A stretch of 41,453 nucleotides of DNA from contig NZ_OBDY01000050.1 in the NCBI RefSeq assembly GCF_900215205.1, positions 1-41,453 on the forward strand, read 5' to 3'. The stretch's first letter is position 1. The number at the start of each line of letters is the position of its first letter. The notes under the pieces were generated by a model. It had not been told where the DNA came from, did no database searches, and saw only the letters and a program-made list of their open reading frames with translations. Positions 1 through 7,518 of the stretch are shown here, in pieces. Source of the DNA: Paractinoplanes atraurantiacus (GTDB lineage Bacteria; Actinomycetota; Actinomycetes; Mycobacteriales; Micromonosporaceae). The position numbers and the translations under genes are program-made.

Positions 1-468
1 GTGGGCCATGACGCCGTTGATGTGGTCGATCATGGCTTGGCGCAGGCTGCTGCCGCTGAGGCTTTGCATCCAGCCGGGTTGCTGGGCGTGCCAGGCGAGG
101 GTGTGGCCGCGGACCTTGAGGCCGCGCTGGGTGGCCCAGTTGTAGATCTGGTCGCCGGCGCTGAAGTTGAACTGGCCGCGCTGGGGTTGGGTGGCGTCCG
201 GTTTCATCTCGTTCTCGGCCGTGATCATGTTGAACTCGCGCCCGGCGATGGTGCTGTAGGTGGAGTTGCTGAGCCGGCTGGCGGCGATGGCCGTGCCGAA
301 ATACCGGCCCGACTGCGCGGCCGCGGCGCCCAGGGTGCTTTCCGCGGCGCTGGCGTTGGGGATCACCATCGCCACGCCCGCGGCCGTGACGGCGGCGACG
401 GCGGCACCCATGAGCAGCCGGATCCGCGGCGATCGGCGCCGGTGGGGGACTGGGGGACTGGCGGTCAC
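1..468 (-). CDS. GH10 endo-beta-1,4-xylanase, N-terminal part (cut by window edge)
   Basis: Secreted xylanase of glycoside hydrolase family 10, which cuts the beta-1,4-xylose backbone of xylan outside the cell. Translated from the reverse strand, 156 residues are visible. A basic N-terminus (PHRRRSPRIRLLM) and a hydrophobic stretch ending near NASAAE form a signal peptide, followed by typical GH10 blocks: GRYFGTAIAA, NMITAENEMKPD, and LKVRGHTLAWHAQQP near the edge. The catalytic glutamates lie beyond the window. The start is the GTG at 468-466, chosen because GGAG stands 7 bases upstream. It closely resembles the second GH10 gene at 6078, so the two are paralogues. It is divergent from the sigma factor gene at 753. 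Confidence 0.93.
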   Translation of the reverse strand, partial: MTASPPVPHRRRSPRIRLLMGAAVAAVTAAGVAMVIPNASAAESTLGAAAAQSGRYFGTAIAASRLSNSTYSTIAGREFNMITAENEMKPDATQPQRGQFNFSAGDQIYNWATQRGLKVRGHTLAWHAQQPGWMQSLSGSSLRQAMIDHINGVMAH

Positions 469-530
469 TGTGGCTCCTTCCAAGGAACGAAGAACCTCGA
501 TGTCGGGTCATGCTGACATGGGAAACGCCG

Positions 531-548
531 CGGAAACAATAGTTTCCG
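531..548. promoter_or_regulatory. Inverted repeat upstream of the GH10 gene (probable operator)
   Basis: CGGAAAC and GTTTCCG arms flank a 4-base spacer, about 63 bases upstream of the xylanase start on the reverse strand. Symmetry and position suggest an operator, perhaps for a LacI-type sugar repressor. The regulator is not identified. Confidence 0.5.
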
Positions 549-611
549 GAAGTTCTCCGGAAGTTGATGAGCGCCTTGAAACGTTCTACCTGCATGTATG
601 CAGCCGTATTT

Positions 612-630
612 CGGTGATCGGCGATCACCG
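612..630. promoter_or_regulatory. Perfect 19-bp palindrome in the divergent promoter region
   Basis: CGGTGATCG and CGATCACCG surround a single central G (612-630) between the divergent xylanase and sigma factor genes. A smaller palindrome, CTGCAT-GT-ATGCAG, lies just before it at 590-603. They could be operators for either gene, or RNA hairpins in a leader; the sequence does not decide. Confidence 0.45.
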
Positions 631-655
631 GGGCTCTTGTCGGGGTGACAACGAC

Positions 656-665
656 CGAAAGTTTC
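656..665. promoter_or_regulatory. CGAAAGTTTC motif (xylanase-type operator candidate)
   Basis: CGAAAGTTTC contains the small palindrome GAAA-G-TTTC, which resembles the GAAA-N-TTTC boxes known upstream of xylan-degradation genes in streptomycetes. It lies about 90 bases before the sigma factor start and 190 bases before the xylanase start. Assignment as a functional site is inference. Confidence 0.4.
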
Positions 666-752
666 AGAGTCCACGACCAGGGAGGAGAGGGCTGGATAAC
701 ACCTTTCCGCTCGGTTTCTTTCCCTGGACGGGCGGCATAGGGTGTCGTCGCT

Positions 753-2318
753 ATGGATCTGACGAGTGCGAAGGTGGCCGAGCTCGTCACCGCGGCCCGC
801 AACGGTGACCGCCGTGCTCTCGAGCGGCTGATCGCCGACCATCTCCCGCTGGTCTACAACCTCGTCAGCGCGGCGATGGAGGACCCGGCCGACGTCGACG
901 ACGTCGTGCAGGACACGATGCTGCGGGCCGTGCGCGAGCTGCCCGGTCTGCGCAGCCCGGGCAGTTTCCGGGCCTGGCTGGCCGTGATCGCGGTCCGTCA
1001 GGTGGGCACCCATCGGGAGCAGCGGCGGGCCGCCGGCCGCCGGCTCCGGCCCTTGACCGAGGCGGCCGGGACAGCGGACCCGCGGGCCGAGGTCGAGGAC
1101 GTGACGGCGCTGCGCAGCCGTCTCAGCGACGAGCGCCGGCAGGTCGCCGAGGCGACGCGGTGGCTCGACCCGGACGACCGCGAGCTGCTGTGGCTGTGGT
1201 GGCAGGAGGTCGCCGGCCGGTTGACCCGGGCCGAGCTCGCGGAGGCGGCCGGTATCAGCGCCGCCCACGCGGGCGTCCGCGTCCAGCGCACCCGCGAGCA
1301 GCTCGACCTGGCCCGGTCCGTCGTCGCGGCGCTCGCGGCGCGACCGATTTGTGCCCGCCTGGCCGCGGAGACGGCCGACTGGGACGGGCGGCCGAGTCCA
1401 CTCTGGCGCAAGCGCATCGCCCGGCACGTCCGGGGCTGCCGCACCTGCACGGCGGCCGCTGCGGGTCTGCTGCCGGCCGACAGACTGCTGGAGAACCTGC
1501 CGGCCCTCGTGGTGCCGGCCGGCCTGACCCATGCCGTCCTCGGCCCGATCGCCGCCGGCGCCCCGATCGCGGCGGGCGCCGCCTCCGTCGCCGCGGCCAC
1601 CGCTTCCGTGGCCGCGGGCACCGGAGCCACCGCGGCCGGTGCCGCTTCCGTCGCCGCGGCCACCGGAACGACCGCGGTCGCCGGCAAGGTGATCGCGGGG
1701 ATCGTCGCCGGTGTCGCGGCCGTGGCCGTGACCGTCCCGCTGGTCGTGCCCGACGACCCCGAGCCCGGGGCCCGTGGCCCGGGCGCGATCGCCGCGCCGG
1801 CCGCGACCACCTCGCCGGCGCGATTCAGCACACCGGCCCCCGCGCCCAGCCGTACCACCCGAAGCCCGTCGGCGACGGCCGCCGTGCCTCTCGGCGCGCT
1901 CTCCCTCGAATGGGCCGGCGGCGGCTATCTCAGCCGCGGCGTGAACACCGACGCGGTCGCCGTCACGGCCGTCGGCGGCGGCGCCGAGAGCCGCCGACGC
2001 GCGACCTTCACCGCCGTCAACGGCCTGGCCGACCCCCGATGCGTCTCGTTCCGCGACGGCGACGGCCGCTACCTGCGGCACTACGAGCTCCGCGGCTACG
2101 TCGCGCCGCTCGACGACAGCCAGATCTTCCGCGAGGACGCCACCTACTGCCCGCTGCCGGGTGCGACGGCGGGCTCGGTGGCGTTCCAGTCCTTCAACTA
2201 TCGCGAGTTCCGTCTGCGCTGGACGGGCTCGGAGTTCGGCATCGGCTATCTCAAGGACACCGCCGAGTTCCGCACCGCCAGCACGTTCCTCGTGCGTCCC
2301 GCCCTGGCCACCGGATGA
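753..2318 (+). CDS. ECF sigma factor fused to zinc-finger anti-sigma segment, transmembrane helix and AbfB (CBM42) arabinose-binding domain
   Basis: 521 residues that combine a transcription factor with its own sensor. Residues about 20-90 hold sigma region 2 (DVDDVVQDTMLRAV at 48-61) and about 130-190 region 4 with its helix-turn-helix. Residues 225-232 (HVRGCRTC) match the Hx3Cx2C zinc anti-sigma motif. An Ala/Gly-rich stretch leads to one hydrophobic segment at about 309-333, then a Pro/Ser/Thr-rich linker. Residues about 380-519 have the repeats of the AbfB beta-trefoil fold (YLRHYELRGYVAPLDD, SQIFREDATYCPLPG), which binds arabinofuranose side chains. With an N-in topology the AbfB domain would lie outside the cell. 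It sits among arabinoxylan hydrolase genes and is the likely switch for some of them (inference). Only weak Shine-Dalgarno pairing precedes the ATG. Confidence 0.92.
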   Translation: MDLTSAKVAELVTAARNGDRRALERLIADHLPLVYNLVSAAMEDPADVDDVVQDTMLRAVRELPGLRSPGSFRAWLAVIAVRQVGTHREQRRAAGRRLRPLTEAAGTADPRAEVEDVTALRSRLSDERRQVAEATRWLDPDDRELLWLWWQEVAGRLTRAELAEAAGISAAHAGVRVQRTREQLDLARSVVAALAARPICARLAAETADWDGRPSPLWRKRIARHVRGCRTCTAAAAGLLPADRLLENLPALVVPAGLTHAVLGPIAAGAPIAAGAASVAAATASVAAGTGATAAGAASVAAATGTTAVAGKVIAGIVAGVAAVAVTVPLVVPDDPEPGARGPGAIAAPAATTSPARFSTPAPAPSRTTRSPSATAAVPLGALSLEWAGGGYLSRGVNTDAVAVTAVGGGAESRRRATFTAVNGLADPRCVSFRDGDGRYLRHYELRGYVAPLDDSQIFREDATYCPLPGATAGSVAFQSFNYREFRLRWTGSEFGIGYLKDTAEFRTASTFLVRPALATG

Positions 2319-2334
2319 CGGCGGCCAGGGCGGG
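2298..2334. terminator. Bidirectional hairpin terminator between convergent genes
   Basis: A perfect 12-bp stem (CCCGCCCTGGCC at 2298-2309 with GGCCAGGGCGGG at 2323-2334) and a 13-base loop span the stop of the sigma factor gene, just before the end of the GH62 gene coming from the other side. There is no T-run, as is common in high-GC actinomycetes. Confidence 0.7.
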
Positions 2335-2340
2335 TACTGC

Positions 2341-3801
2341 TCAGCGCTGGCGGGTCAGCAGGCCCGGCCGGTAGGGCAGGAGGCCGTAGTCGCCACCCGA
2401 GCTGGGGGAGCGGCCCTGGTAGAGCAGTTGCAGGTTGCACGGGTCGACGGTCATCGTCTGGTCGGCGCTGACCCGCACCAGCTCACCGTGGCTGATGTCG
2501 TTGGTCCAGGTGGCGCCGCTGTTCGCCTTGCCCGCGAAGGGGTTGCTCTCGGTCGCGGCGTTCGGCGTCCACGAGCCGTTCAGGCTGGTGGCGGTGAACG
2601 AGCGGAAGTAGCGGCCGTTGGCGCCGATGGCCTCGACGATCATGAGGTACTGGTTCTGGCCCTGCACCTTGTAGACCTGCGGGGCCTCGAACAGGTTGTT
2701 CGTCGAGTCGCTCATGATGGTCGTGTACGAGGAGCCGAAGTTGCCGGGGAAGTTCCCGATCGGCATCGACGCGCGGTAGATCTTGCCGTTGTCGCCGGCG
2801 AAGAACAGGTACATGTTCTGGCCGTCGGCGATCAGGGTCTGGTCGATCGGGCCGGTGCCGGAGCCGGTGATGCTGCCGGTGAACAGCGTCTGGGCCGACG
2901 ACCACCCGTTCGGGTTGGTCGGGTCACTCGAGGTGCGGTACGAGAAGGCGCTGCCGCCCCACTGGTAGGCGAGCACCCAGATGCTCTTCGGAGCGAAGTA
3001 GAACAGCGTCGGGGCCACGGTGGCCGACGACATCGCGTTCTGCGACGCCGAGCCCATGTCGGACCAGTTCGTGAACAGGCCGAAGTTCATCGAGCCCCAC
3101 GTCGAGCCCGTGTCGTGCGTGGTCGCGTACACCAGCTGCCGTCCGTTGTAGGGGACGGTCGTGAAGTCCTTCAGCGAGACCCAGCCCGAGCGCGGCTGTG
3201 CCAGCGCGCCGGTCGAGGTCCAGCGGTACGACGAGGGCAGCGTGCACGAGCCGGACGGCGGTGGTGTCGTCGGGTTCGAGCCGCCGACCCGCGCCAGCTG
3301 CCACTGCTGGTTGGCGCCGTTCCAGTCGGAGTACTGGACGATGTTGCCGCCGTCGGCGGTGGAGGCGCCCTGCACCTCGAGGGCCTTGCCGCTGTTGCGG
3401 TTGATCAGCTGGATGTAGCCGTCGACGTCCTGGACGCTGAACTGCTGGTTGGTGGTGTTGTTGTCGGTCCACTGCACGATCGAGCCGCCGTCGGCGGTGG
3501 AGAAGTTGTAGACGTCGAGGACCTTGCCGGACAGCCGCGACTTGAGCCGGTAGTTGCCGCCGCCGGAGTCGACGAACTGCCACTGCTGCTGGTTGCCGTC
3601 GTTGCGGGTCCACTGGGTGATCCGGGCACCGTCGTTGGTGGCCAGGTTGTAGACGTCCAGGGCCTTACCGCTGTTGCGGTTGACCAGCACGTACCAGGCG
3701 CTGGTGTCGATCGTCGCCGCCGAGGCGGGTGTCGCGCTGATCACGGCGACCAGGCCGGCGACCAGGGCGGTCGCCGCGGCGAGCCATCGGGATTTTCTCA
3801 C
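2341..3801 (-). CDS. Secreted GH62 alpha-L-arabinofuranosidase with N-terminal ricin-type lectin domain
   Basis: 486 residues. Removes arabinofuranosyl side chains from arabinoxylan outside the cell. A signal peptide (residues 1-29) is followed by a ricin B beta-trefoil (about 30-170) with repeated QxW-type blocks, a short Pro/Thr linker, and a GH62 five-bladed propeller (about 186-480). Likely catalytic residues by family comparison are Asp212 (LKDFTTV), Asp320 (GPIDQTL) and Glu372 (LFEAPQVYK). The start is a GTG at 3801-3799 with AAGGA six bases upstream; an overlapping ATG at 3803 runs straight into a stop. It follows the GH43 gene by 34 bases, so the two are probably one transcript. Confidence 0.95.
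   Translation of the reverse strand: MRKSRWLAAATALVAGLVAVISATPASAATIDTSAWYVLVNRNSGKALDVYNLATNDGARITQWTRNDGNQQQWQFVDSGGGNYRLKSRLSGKVLDVYNFSTADGGSIVQWTDNNTTNQQFSVQDVDGYIQLINRNSGKALEVQGASTADGGNIVQYSDWNGANQQWQLARVGGSNPTTPPPSGSCTLPSSYRWTSTGALAQPRSGWVSLKDFTTVPYNGRQLVYATTHDTGSTWGSMNFGLFTNWSDMGSASQNAMSSATVAPTLFYFAPKSIWVLAYQWGGSAFSYRTSSDPTNPNGWSSAQTLFTGSITGSGTGPIDQTLIADGQNMYLFFAGDNGKIYRASMPIGNFPGNFGSSYTTIMSDSTNNLFEAPQVYKVQGQNQYLMIVEAIGANGRYFRSFTATSLNGSWTPNAATESNPFAGKANSGATWTNDISHGELVRVSADQTMTVDPCNLQLLYQGRSPSSGGDYGLLPYRPGLLTRQR
3296..3718 (-). repeat. Direct repeat copy 1: ricin-domain coding segment in the GH62 gene
   Basis: About 423 bases that match 5367-5789 nearly base for base with no visible insertion or deletion (constant offset of 2071). 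It encodes the ricin-type lectin domain. The pair looks like a recent duplication or gene conversion between neighbouring genes. Confidence 0.85.
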
Positions 3802-3835
3802 ATCGATTCCTTAGGGGGACGGGGGAACGGGGGAC

Positions 3836-5866
3836 TTACGGCGCCGTCAGGTCGAACCGGTTCACGGTGACGGCGCCGCCGAGGGCGCTTGTGGCGTAGT
3901 TGAAGAGGCCGAAGCGATAGCCCATGAAGAACTGCCAGTCGTTGTTCATCACGAACGCCGGCCCGAGCGTGGTGAAGGTGCTGCCGTTCGTGCTGTACGA
4001 GAACGTGGCCGTGCGACCGGAGCCGGGCTGGATGTTCGCGGTGACCCGCAGCCAGACCGTGCCGCCGGAGATCGGTGCGCCGGCCGCCTCGGAGCCGGTG
4101 CCGGTCGTGCCCCACCCACTGGTGGACATGCTCAGTCCGTTGGTCATCGAGACGCGGGTGGCGCCGTTGTCCTTGCGGACGCCGATCCACGCCGACTGGT
4201 CGCGCAGCATGGCCAGCCCGGCCCGGTCGCCGTTGGCCATCGACGCATAGTTCAGCTGGATGGTGGCGGTGGAGGTGGGGCCCTGGATCCGGTGCGTCAG
4301 CGTGTTCCGGGCGTTGTAGAGGTCGTTGGTGACGGTCGCGGTGGACAGGCGAAGCCCGTTGCCGACCGTGAACTTCGACGTGTCGGGGTTGTGGTTCCAC
4401 TCCCACCGGTGCGACAGGGAGGGGCCGGTGAACGTGTCCGGGCCGATCATCGACTGCACGGTTCTGGTCGTGCTGATGGCCGGCTTCGGATAGGTGGCGC
4501 CCCAGCGCCCGTTCACCGTCTGCAGCACCGGCCAGCCGTCGGAGCTCCAGGTGATCGGGGCCAGCGTCGGCATCCGTCCGCCCGGGTAGGCGTCGGTGAA
4601 CGCCATGTACCACCAGTCGCCGTTCTGCGTCTGCACGAGGCCGCCCTGGTGCGGGACACCGCCGCCGGAGATCGGGCCGGGCAGGTTCAGAAGGACCTGG
4701 CGTTGCTCGTACGGACCCCACGGGCTGGTCGAGCGCAGCACGTACTGCCCGTTGGCCGGGCGGGTCAGCCAGATGTAGTAGTAGTTGCCCCGCTTGTACA
4801 TCCGGGAGCCTTCGAGCGTCCCGATGCTCGACGGTGTCGTGTAGACGGTCTGCGACCGCACCTCGGAGCTCAGATCGGCCGAGAGCTGGGCGACGCTGAT
4901 CGTGCCGTTGCCGTAGGCGACGTACGGGGTCGCGCCGTCGAACAGCAGGCCGGCGTCGTAGTAGCACTTGTTGATCCGGGCCTTCTTGGCCCAGTCGCCG
5001 CCGATGGCCGTCGAGGCGTACACATAGGTGCGGTTGAACTCGGTGCACCCGAGCCAGTAATAGGTCGCGTCACTCGGCCGGTAGTTGAAGGCGGAGGCCC
5101 AGATTCCTTTGACGTACGCCCGGGAGCCGCTCAGGTCGTAGGCGGCGGAGTCGAAATCGAGCCTGGGCACGGAGTGACCCGCGTACTCCCAATTGACCAG
5201 GTCGTAGGAGCGCAGGATCGGCGCACCCGGCGAGTAGTGCATGGTCGAGGCGGAGTAGTAGTACGCGTCACCGACCCGCACGATGTCCCCGTCGGCGAAG
5301 TCCTGCCAGACCACCGGGTTGGTGAAGCTCCCACCGGCCGGCGGGGGCGTCGTGCCCGCGGGGACGAGCTGCCACTGCTGGTTGGTGCCGTTCCAGTCGG
5401 AGTACTGGACGATGTTGCCGCCGTCGGCCGTGGAGGCGCCCTGCACCTCGAGGGCCTTGCCGCTGTTGCGGCCGATCAGCTGGATGTAGCCGTCGATGTC
5501 CTGAACGCTGAACTGCTGGTTGCCGGCGTTGTTGTCGGTCCACTGCACGATCGCGGCGCCGTCGGCGGTCGAGTTGCCGCTGACGTCGAGGACCTTGCCG
5601 GACAGCCGCGACTTGAGCCGGTAGTTGCCGCCGCCGGAGTCGACGAACTGCCACTGCTGCTGGTTGCCGTCGTTGCGCGTCCATTGAGTGATCCGGGCAC
5701 CGTCGTTGGTGGCCAGGTTGTAGACGTCGAGGGCCTTGCCGCTGTTGCGGTTGACCAGCACGTACCAGGTGTTGGTGTCGATCGTGGCGGCCGACGCCGC
5801 CGGAGCGGCCAGCACGAGACCGGCCAGCACAGCCGCGGCGACCAGCCACCGCAGGGTGAGCCGCAT
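3836..5866 (-). CDS. Secreted GH43 beta-xylosidase/arabinofuranosidase with ricin-type lectin domain
   Basis: 676 residues. A signal peptide (1-26) precedes a ricin B domain (about 27-167), a short linker, a GH43 propeller (about 181-455) and a concanavalin-like C-terminal beta-sandwich (about 470-676). By family comparison the base is Asp192 (DFADGDIV), the pKa modulator Asp304 (CYYDAG) and the acid Glu352 (GTLEGSRM). GH43 enzymes cut terminal xylose or arabinose from xylan, arabinoxylan or arabinan; the exact substrate cannot be read from the sequence. The ATG at 5866 has GGAGG four bases upstream; an in-frame upstream start at 5923 would put a charged stretch before the signal peptide and is less likely. 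First gene of a pair with GH62, behind an operator-like palindrome. Confidence 0.93.
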   Translation of the reverse strand: MRLTLRWLVAAAVLAGLVLAAPAASAATIDTNTWYVLVNRNSGKALDVYNLATNDGARITQWTRNDGNQQQWQFVDSGGGNYRLKSRLSGKVLDVSGNSTADGAAIVQWTDNNAGNQQFSVQDIDGYIQLIGRNSGKALEVQGASTADGGNIVQYSDWNGTNQQWQLVPAGTTPPPAGGSFTNPVVWQDFADGDIVRVGDAYYYSASTMHYSPGAPILRSYDLVNWEYAGHSVPRLDFDSAAYDLSGSRAYVKGIWASAFNYRPSDATYYWLGCTEFNRTYVYASTAIGGDWAKKARINKCYYDAGLLFDGATPYVAYGNGTISVAQLSADLSSEVRSQTVYTTPSSIGTLEGSRMYKRGNYYYIWLTRPANGQYVLRSTSPWGPYEQRQVLLNLPGPISGGGVPHQGGLVQTQNGDWWYMAFTDAYPGGRMPTLAPITWSSDGWPVLQTVNGRWGATYPKPAISTTRTVQSMIGPDTFTGPSLSHRWEWNHNPDTSKFTVGNGLRLSTATVTNDLYNARNTLTHRIQGPTSTATIQLNYASMANGDRAGLAMLRDQSAWIGVRKDNGATRVSMTNGLSMSTSGWGTTGTGSEAAGAPISGGTVWLRVTANIQPGSGRTATFSYSTNGSTFTTLGPAFVMNNDWQFFMGYRFGLFNYATSALGGAVTVNRFDLTAP
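5367..5789 (-). repeat. Direct repeat copy 2: ricin-domain coding segment in the GH43 gene
   Basis: Partner of 3296-3718. The two differ by scattered substitutions only, some clustered around the middle trefoil repeat (VSGNSTADGAA here against VYNFSTADGGS in the other). Confidence 0.85.
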
Positions 5867-5885
5867 GCTTCCTCCAGGGGAGTAA

Positions 5886-5897
5886 GTGAACGTTAAC
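5886..5897. promoter_or_regulatory. Near-palindrome GTGAACGTTAAC upstream of GH43-GH62 (LacI-type operator candidate)
   Basis: GTGAACGTTAAC is symmetric at 10 of 12 positions around AACGTT. It lies 20-31 bases upstream of the GH43 start, where a repressor would block transcription. AraR/LacI-family repressors of arabinose genes use sites of this general form; the regulator here is not known. Confidence 0.45.
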
Positions 5898-6019
5898 ATT
5901 CGCCGGCGCCAGCGGCCTTGCATTTGATTTCGTCGATGTTGCTACGGCGTTACGCAGCTTGGCAATGTCGACTAAAGCGAACGGCACCGCATAACACTTA
6001 TTGAGGCAGTTGAATGTAT

Positions 6020-6031
6020 GGGAGCGCTCCC
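6020..6031. promoter_or_regulatory. CebR-type operator (GGGAGCGCTCCC) before the xylanase/esterase operon
   Basis: TGGGAGCGCTCCCG at 6019-6032 matches the 14-bp palindrome TGGGAGCGCTCCCA bound by CebR, the cellobiose/cellotriose-responsive LacI-family repressor of streptomycetes, at 13 positions. It lies 47 bases upstream of the GTG start of the GH10-CBM2 gene. A second copy of the core lies at 25670. Confidence 0.75.
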
Positions 6032-6077
6032 GTACGGTTTTTTCCATTCCCCGAAGTCCCCCCAGAGAAAGGTTTCC

Positions 6078-7445
6078 GTGCTCATGTCAATCCCCCGACA
6101 TGGCCGGTCGGCGCTGCTCGCGACCGCGGCGGTGAGCGTCGCCCTCGCGGCGAGCGTCGCCGTCATCGGCACCGCGGACGCGGCCTCCACGCTCGGCGCC
6201 TCGGCCGCGCAGACCGGCCGTTACTACGGCGCGGCCATCGCGGCCGGGCGGCTCGGCGACGCCACGTACACCCGGATCCTGACGACCGAGTTCAACTCGG
6301 TCACGCCCGAGAACGAGATGAAGTGGGACGCCACCGAGCCGTCGCAGGGGCGGTTCACGTACACCAACGGCGACCGCATCCTCAACCAGGGCGTCGCGAT
6401 GGGCGCCAAGGTCCGCGGCCACGCCCTGCTCTGGCACCAGCAGCAGCCCTCATGGGCGCAGTCGCTGTCCGGCACCGCGCTGCGCAACGCCGCCATCAAC
6501 CACGTCACTCAGGTCGCCACCCACTACAAAGGAAAGATCTACGCCTGGGACGTGGTGAACGAGGCCTTCGCCGACGGCGGCAGCGGCGCCCGGCGCGACT
6601 CCAACCTCCAGCGCACCGGCAACGACTGGATCGAGGCCGCCTTCCGGGCCGCCCGCGCGGCCGACCCGGCCGCCAAGCTCTGCTACAACGACTACAACAC
6701 CGACGGCGTCAACGCGAAGAGCACCGGCATCTACAACATGGTCCGCGACTTCAAGTCGCGCGGGGTGCCCATCGACTGCGTCGGCTTCCAGTCCCACCTG
6801 GGCACCGGCCTTCCGGGCGACTACCAGGCCAACCTCCAGCGCTTCGCCGACCTCGGCGTCGACGTGCAGATCACCGAGCTCGACGTCGCACAGGGCAGCA
6901 ACCAGGCCAATGTGTACGCCGGGGTCACCCGCGCCTGCATGGCCGTGTCCCGGTGCACGGGCATCACGGTCTGGGGCATCCGCGACAGCGACTCCTGGCG
7001 CACCGGCGAGAACCCGCTGCTGTTCGACAACTCCGGCAACAAGAAGGCGGCGTACACCTCGGTCCTGAACGCCCTCAACGCCGGCGGGCCGACCACCCCG
7101 CCCACCACCAGCAACCCGCCCCCGCCCACCACCAGCACCCCGCCCCCGCCCACCGGGGCCTGCGCCGCCACGGTCTCGCTGAACTCGTGGACCGGCGGCT
7201 ACGTGGCCACGGTGCGCGTCACCGCGGGCCAGGCCGCGGTCTCGGGCTGGACGGTGTCGCTGTCGCTGCCCTCCGGCAGCGCGATCACCGGCGTGTGGAG
7301 CGCCGCCAACACCGGCAGCACGGGTGCCGTGAGCTTCCGCAACGTGAGCTACAACGGCCAGATCGCGGCCGGTGGCTTCACCGAGTTCGGCTTCCAGGGC
7401 ACCGGCAGCGGGCCCACGGCCACTCCCACCTGCGCGGCCGGCTAG
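6078..7445 (+). CDS. Secreted GH10 endo-xylanase with C-terminal CBM2
   Basis: 455 residues. A signal peptide (about 1-36) precedes a GH10 TIM barrel (about 38-335) with acid/base Glu162 (WDVVNEAF) and nucleophile Glu267 (QITELDV). A Pro/Thr linker with a duplicated unit (about 340-360) leads to a CBM2 domain (about 362-455), which binds crystalline cellulose or xylan. It hydrolyses xylan internally while anchored to the wall. The start is the GTG at 6078 with GAGAAAGG 5 bases upstream. An in-frame ATG at 6018 would begin at the CebR-type operator and add 20 non-signal residues, so it was rejected. First gene of a unit with the feruloyl esterase 73 bases downstream. Confidence 0.95.
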   Translation: MLMSIPRHGRSALLATAAVSVALAASVAVIGTADAASTLGASAAQTGRYYGAAIAAGRLGDATYTRILTTEFNSVTPENEMKWDATEPSQGRFTYTNGDRILNQGVAMGAKVRGHALLWHQQQPSWAQSLSGTALRNAAINHVTQVATHYKGKIYAWDVVNEAFADGGSGARRDSNLQRTGNDWIEAAFRAARAADPAAKLCYNDYNTDGVNAKSTGIYNMVRDFKSRGVPIDCVGFQSHLGTGLPGDYQANLQRFADLGVDVQITELDVAQGSNQANVYAGVTRACMAVSRCTGITVWGIRDSDSWRTGENPLLFDNSGNKKAAYTSVLNALNAGGPTTPPTTSNPPPPTTSTPPPPTGACAATVSLNSWTGGYVATVRVTAGQAAVSGWTVSLSLPSGSAITGVWSAANTGSTGAVSFRNVSYNGQIAAGGFTEFGFQGTGSGPTATPTCAAG

Positions 7446-7462
7446 CCGGCTGTCCTCTCCGT

Positions 7463-7495
7463 GCTCTCCGGCCGGGCTCCCCTCGGCCGGAGAGC
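7463..7495 (+). terminator. Strong intercistronic hairpin between xylanase and feruloyl esterase
   Basis: GCTCTCCGGCCG (7463-7474) pairs perfectly with CGGCCGGAGAGC (7484-7495) across a 9-base loop. The smaller palindrome GCCGGCTAGCCGGC covers the xylanase stop. No T-run follows. It may partly terminate or stabilise the upstream message, giving unequal amounts of the two enzymes. Confidence 0.55.
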
Positions 7496-7518
7496 CGTCC
7501 CCCGAAAAGAGGAACGCG

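Noticed and set aside
1681..1760. Possible second and third membrane helices in the sigma factor fusion
   Set aside because: The Ala/Gly/Thr-rich stretch before about residue 309 is not hydrophobic enough; only one helix is convincing.
6018..6077. Upstream ATG start for the GH10-CBM2 xylanase
   Set aside because: It coincides with the CebR-type operator and would add 20 residues before the signal peptide; the GTG at 6078 has a good ribosome site.
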